From contig NC_051132.1 of the NCBI RefSeq assembly GCF_014839805.1, positions 3,782,001 to 3,846,000 on the forward strand: DNA of 64,000 bases. The letters run 5' to 3'. This DNA is from Manduca sexta. Taxonomy: Eukaryota; Arthropoda; Insecta; Lepidoptera; Sphingidae. Positions 60,001 to 64,000 of this stretch are shown piece by piece; the stretch's first letter is position 1, and each line of letters starts with the position of its first letter. A program made the position numbers and the translations under genes. Below the pieces are notes generated by a model. The model saw only the letters and a program-made list of their open reading frames with translations, was not told where the DNA came from and did not search any database.

Positions 60001-62150
60001 CTACTTTTGTTTTCGGGTATGGACTTTAACCGCAAGCCAAATCTAGTAATTTGTGTTACAATAATATATCCCCTCACAGGCCTACATTATCCTGTGCCAT
60101 ATATAACTAAACTAAATATAATTTATTTGATCTAACAAGCTAAACTAATAAGGAGATCAGTAGACTATAAACTACCTTATTATACTTATAACGGTATGGA
60201 ATTTTGGTTTTTTTGCTGACTTGAACGAAGCCGTTCGCCTGATGGTAAGCGATACGACCGCCTACAAATAATAGAAACACCATCCAACGACACCTTGAAT
60301 TTCAAAGTATTATATGGTATAGTACTAGTATTATACTAGTACAATACTATTTGATACTAGTTCTGTTTTTTCGTTTTGTTTTGTTGAAATGCCCCTCTTT
60401 TTACTCTCACCCAGTGTCATTTAAATGGGATCGCTAGAATCTGCCTTCCAGAGCCTGCCTTTAGTACTGACTACTGAGACTGCTAGTGATCTTACGTTTG
60501 TACTGAATACTATGTTAAAATTTAAAGCTTCTATAATCCGTATTGGCGGTTAACATGTTCTAGTTGGTTGAGCATCAACATTACTATGAGCAAGGTTATA
60601 TGATATATCGCAATTTTACAACATATTTGGTATTTGTTTTCATACGTTTCGTTAGTATAGGTAATATGTTATCATGTAGGTAAGGATTTATTTTAAAGAC
60701 TGCATATTTCTTAGCATAAAGATTGTAAGAAATTGAAAGTTGTTCATTCTTTTTCTATGTATAATTTTCAAATATCTCAAATTCGTATTAAACATTTGTG
60801 TATATTTATTTACAATCAACTATACATACTTCCTGCTACTATTATACCTATAAAATATTATCATCCTTCTGGAGCAGTCTTCCATCACAATACTTAAAAA
60901 AAAGAGAAATACACATTAGCAACTTGTAGAGCCCGGACTGCGACCAATGGATCCTGCCCGTAATCCAAGGGTACGTGCACCTGTCACAAATCGCAGTGGA
61001 GCCCGCGGACGCCAACCCGCTCAACACTGAGAGCCTCTCCAGCACGAACAGCTGCGACGAGACCTTTACACTGGGACTTATATCCAGGCGCTCGAGGTAC
61101 CAGGCGGGGACGAGGTGAGTTTACCTTCTAGAATGGTCTAGATGTTAAATATTTTTTGGATGTTTTAAAAGGCGTTGTTTTTAAATTTGTTTACAGCATG
61201 TAAGGTTTAACTCGCTTCGGGTATTTTTTCTGTCTCAAAAACAAGGAAGCGACAGTTTGCTGTTCAGAACAATGACAAGCAGTTTGCTATTATGTTTCGT
61301 ATACTTAGTGAATCTTTCGAAAATCTAAACTGTAACCATCTACACTTTTTTTATAATACTGATAGTTCTTGGTATTGTTGATATTAAAAATTGGTGGACA
61401 TTTACTACTGCCGGAGTTTCTTTAAAACCAGCTTCTAGCATGAAAGATAATGCCGTAGGTCATACGATCCATTTGCTCGTTCGCCGTGCCATGCTATAAA
61501 AACAACATGTTTTAAAAATCCAATATTCCACATTTGGCAAAGGAAGATATTGCTTCCCTATGTGGTATTGGTGAATTGGCGACATTGTTGTTTTGGCGTT
61601 GGGCCAACATTTTCTATGACCGTCCGGCCTTGACCAAATTGCCATGCATGGGCGGGTTGTATGGCTCTCATCTCGCGAGTAGGAGTGGCAGGAGTAACTT
61701 GACATTCATGATAGTTTATATACTTGGAAATGTAGGAAATGAATAAGTACATTAAAAAATCTTTACATCACAAAATGTGGATCAACATGACAAAGTAATT
61801 ACATCTTAACTAAAGGTCCTATTTAGGTATCTAGGGCAAAAAGACACGCCAAATATGAATTTCTCTTTATGATCCAATAGATCGTATTAGGCTTTATTTT
61901 TATCGATGTTTTTATGCTTATTCCTTGTCTTAAAATCTTCGAGTCTTCTGGTGTTGTCAATATTCATCAATTCATCATTCACAAATATAACTTATTCATA
62001 TTACATATAGAGTCAAATATCGATATTCCTGTTCCAAGGTACAACCGGCGCGGTATAGAGCCAGGCGGCAACGTCGCTAACTACGTGGAGACTGAGCAGA
62101 TCGTGTCAATTATATGTACCGACAGCATACACAGAGCTTCCTTTGTACAG
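57035..62150 (+). CDS. INPP5F: INPP5F / SAC2 phosphoinositide 4-phosphatase, 5' part
   Basis: First 351 residues of the SAC2 lipid phosphatase, which in animals removes the 4-phosphate from phosphoinositides on endosomes. Exons: 57035-57131, 57497-57870, 59503-59787, 60930-61114 and 62039-62150; all junctions keep frame with GT-AG sites. The start MELF matches the family start. Conserved SAC-domain text includes CLGITEGIIGKV (exon 2), SDSFYYSRTLDLTNSLQRQ and VDDRFFWNKHML (exon 3), QWILPVIQGYV (exon 4) and RRGIEPGGNVANYVETEQ (exon 5). The catalytic CX5R loop, and then the hSac2 region, lie further downstream in this family and are outside the window, so activity cannot be judged. Intron 2 is loaded with repeats. 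The gene is transcribed divergently from the second zinc-finger gene. Identification rests on recalled family sequence. Confidence 0.93.
58488..58738 (-). mobile_element. tRNA-derived SINE, family B, INPP5F intron 2
   Basis: Near-complete reverse copy. Read on the minus strand it opens with tgcctcggtggcgtagttgt, has the box-B-like ggttcgaatcccggg and a tgatatttgggtttttctgc body, and ends ccccttcggggataaaatgc. Other copies are at 26643, 29738 and 62165. The tRNA-like head is not a functional tRNA gene. Confidence 0.8.
58739..58777. repeat. Perfect 19-bp-arm palindrome at SINE head
   Basis: Positions 58739-58757 and 58759-58777 are exact reverse complements around one central A. The palindrome starts at the base after the SINE head. 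It is AT-rich, so a cruciform or a target-site preference are both possible. Confidence 0.85.
58930..59120 (+). repeat. Interspersed repeat family D
   Basis: The text cctagccgaatttcgaccac, ggcggccaatctcaacggag and atcagctaggtacgcagg is shared with 25428-25510 and belongs to a common lepidopteran dispersed repeat. It continues through a gtgcgctctctggtccttca segment. No coding frame was seen. Confidence 0.65.
59150..59384. mobile_element. Short GC-rich element with inverted ends
   Basis: The left end cagcggcgtagcg and the right end cgctacgccact-type sequence (59370-59383, gtgctacgccact) are imperfect inverted repeats about 13 bases long. They bound 235 bp of GC-rich non-coding DNA in AT-rich surroundings within INPP5F intron 2. 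A MITE is the likeliest reading; the superfamily is unresolved. Confidence 0.5.
60215..60325 (-). repeat. Interspersed repeat family C, INPP5F intron 3
   Basis: The words cctgatggtaagcgatacga, aaacaccatccaacg and ccttgaatttcaaagtatt match the reverse copy at 23210-23400. It is a fragment only. Confidence 0.6.
61440..61760. other. Part of INPP5F intron 4, unassigned
   Basis: Moderately GC-rich text with overlapping short open frames on both strands (gttgggccaacattttctat, ccatgcatgggcgggttgta). I could not tie it to a protein family. It has no flanking splice sites in phase with INPP5F and could be an old transposon piece. Confidence 0.25.
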
Positions 62151-62164
62151 GTCAGTACATATGC

Positions 62165-62408
62165 TACACATCACGCCTTTATCCCCGAAGGGATAAGCAG
62201 GGATGTAACTAAGGCACCCACTTTTCGCCATGTGTGTTAATCCATTATATGCTAGGAGTAAGCTTATGGCCATATCACATATATTCCGGACTCCGGGGTT
62301 ATGCTCAGCAGAAAAATGCAATATCACTGCCCATCCCGGGATTCGAACCCAGGAGGGGACGGAGCGGTGTTGTATCGTGCACGCAATACAACTACGCTAC
62401 TGAGTTAC
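62165..62408 (-). mobile_element. tRNA-derived SINE, family B, just after INPP5F exon 5
   Basis: Reverse copy beginning 15 bases after the exon 5 donor. It has the tail catcacgcctttatccccga and the head actacgctactgagtt, with a box-B-like region (cgggattcgaaccc). It is more diverged than the copy at 58488-58738. Confidence 0.75.
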
Positions 62409-62494
62409 TATGTACACTAAATACGCCGGAACTATTGATTATAGTTATAACTAATATAACCTATGATTATTATAAGAAGCTACGTCAGGGATTT

Positions 62495-62660
62495 CATCAA
62501 AAACCTATTAACTTCGTGGAGACCAGCGATCATACTACTTATATGTACCGATAGAATACATAGGATATAGTATGTGCATAATAACAAACACACACTCATC
62601 ACGGCTTTATCCTGGAAGCGCTAGGCAGAGGTCCAACCAGGGCTCCCACTTTCGAGGTGT
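62495..62660 (+). pseudogene. Decayed duplicate of INPP5F exon 5 with SINE end
   Basis: The text taacttcgtggagacc followed by tatatgtaccgatagaatac matches the second half of exon 5 (62078-62150). The next bases (catcacggctttatcc, ggctcccactttcg) match the SINE that follows exon 5 at 62165-62240. The copy thus spans exon, donor region and SINE end, as expected of a local tandem duplication made after the SINE arrived. Small indels shift the frame and bring an early stop, and the donor is lost, so it should not be spliced in. Confidence 0.6.
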
Positions 62661-64000
62661 AATCGGTCAGTATCGACTTTCACTTTTGAACGTAGGCCTC
62701 TTCAAGCGACCGTCGACCACCCAGGTCTTAAGATTGAGGTTCCATATTTAGTGACGATGCCAACTAAGTACCACGATAAATGAAAATACAAATTCAATAT
62801 AAATTTTACAATTAATAAATAATACAAATGAAAACTTTTGTTGCTTACATGTACAATGTATTATTTGTTAACTGCCGTTTATTTTGGGCTCAGATACGTT
62901 GACATTACAACAGTTCTACTTTTGAAAGGTCAAACCAAATAATGGTGGAATTAGGTTATGTGGGAGTGAATTTTTTTTTGATAAAATAAGCAAATATAAA
63001 GATATTTAGTTTGCAAGTATGGGTAGTACAATTGTCCGTATTATGAGATTGTTACCATAATTATATTTAACCAAAAGTTAGTATTTAAATCGTAGTAATT
63101 TATACATTTGTTATATTTAGAAAAGGAAAAACAAAATTTTAATAGTTCGTGCCTTTTCAAAGTTAGCAGCCTGTTCAGATGTTACTTAGGTAATTGATTT
63201 TAAAACCAAAATTAAAATGCTTTATTCAGTTTGTGTAGTAAATAATAATTTTTTGTAAATGTTATCGCAAGGATAACTATTTTATTTGAAATGCATTAAA
63301 ATATTTTTTCAAAATAAAAAGTCGTTATATAATTTTATTTATGCGGTGCCTAGTGAATATATCTTGCCATGTTCCTCGTACGTAAAATTTTAGCCGCACC
63401 TACTTTCACTATCATTTGAACTGCAATATATGGAAGGTATTTTTTATATATTTATTTTAAAGCGGATTCATTAATTTTTTACGTATTCGCTTTACCTAAT
63501 ATATTAATTATTAATCACGCTGTTATGCACTGTTGAAATATCCTGTATTTTCGTCTAAATTCACACTCGTTCAACACCCAATAACGGCAAGTTACGTAGT
63601 ACAGTTATATATTTTGTAAAGCAAGTAAAAATAAAACGTCACGCGCCGTCGATCTGGTTCAGTTTTTGTTACAATTTGTAACGGTTATTACTTTATTTTA
63701 AATCTATACATATTATCAAACAAAGTCTCCTTTTCTGTATGTATCTTATTGATTTTCTCAAAATCTACTGAATGGATTTTTATGAAATTTGGTATGGAGA
63801 TAGTTTAAGACCCTGGGAAGATTATAGACTTCCTATCTCGGGAAAACATATAGCGGGACTTTTATCCCGAAAAATCCTCCACGCGGACGAAGCCGCGAGC
63901 AAAAGCTAGTTTTTTTTATATTTACATTGTTCGTACTATAATGGTCGTAGGGTGTTAGCTAGGAAATAATAACATATACCTCGTTATTTATCATATTCCG
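62661..64000. other. INPP5F intron 5 or beyond, to window end
   Basis: AT-rich DNA. I searched for the next SAC-domain exon and found none, so INPP5F continues outside the window. It contains a reverse interspersed repeat at 63720-63912 and nothing else I can name. Confidence 0.4.
63720..63912 (-). repeat. Interspersed repeat with CG-rich head, reverse copy
   Basis: Contains tttctcaaaatctactgaat, atgaaatttggtatggag, aagaccctgggaag and the terminal cacgcggacgaagccgcgag followed by caaaagctagt. It is a clear and fairly intact member of the same class as 52065-52320 and 17451-18708. Confidence 0.7.

Noticed and set aside
61460..61752. Overlapping frames on both strands in INPP5F intron 4
   Set aside because: No protein family recognised and no in-phase splice sites; kept only as unassigned intron DNA.

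Overview
The window looks like nuclear DNA from a moth or butterfly. It is AT-rich and has spliced genes with GT-AG introns. It carries two genes with a ZAD zinc-finger domain, which is an arthropod hallmark. It also carries several kinds of short repeat typical of Lepidoptera, among them tRNA-derived SINEs with an ATT-rich tail. Nothing bacterial or viral was seen. All splice models were built by hand from reading frame, splice-site consensus and comparison between paralogues.

Layout. Positions 1-34500 hold no gene I can support. This stretch is AT-rich DNA with scattered GC-richer islands that contain homeodomain-type TAATTA cores and may be regulatory, plus many interspersed repeats. One repeat contains seven exact-length tandem copies of a 123-bp unit (17779-18639). 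Positions 34501-36909 (+) hold a small gene for an unrecognised membrane-anchored coiled-coil protein. Its second intron contains a TTAA-bounded palindromic transposon remnant. Positions 36910-43826 are repeats and unassigned DNA. Positions 43827-49483 (-) and 51273-56413 (-) hold two tandem paralogues of 521 and 534 codons. Each has 12 coding exons in the same order and phase, encoding ZAD, AT-hook, acidic linker, AT-hook, five C2H2 fingers and a conserved C-terminal tail. Positions 57035-62150 (+) hold the first five coding exons of INPP5F/SAC2, a phosphoinositide phosphatase, transcribed divergently from the second zinc-finger gene. Its catalytic exons lie beyond the window. The last 1.8 kb contains a decayed extra copy of INPP5F exon 5 and more repeats.

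How the genes relate. The two zinc-finger genes are probably sequence-specific nuclear regulators that arose by tandem duplication. An approximately 80-bp block just inside intron 1 is more alike between them than the coding exon beside it, which suggests a retained regulatory element or gene conversion. The second zinc-finger gene and INPP5F share a 621-bp interval that must hold both promoters. No functional link between the zinc-finger genes, the coiled-coil gene and INPP5F can be read from the sequence.
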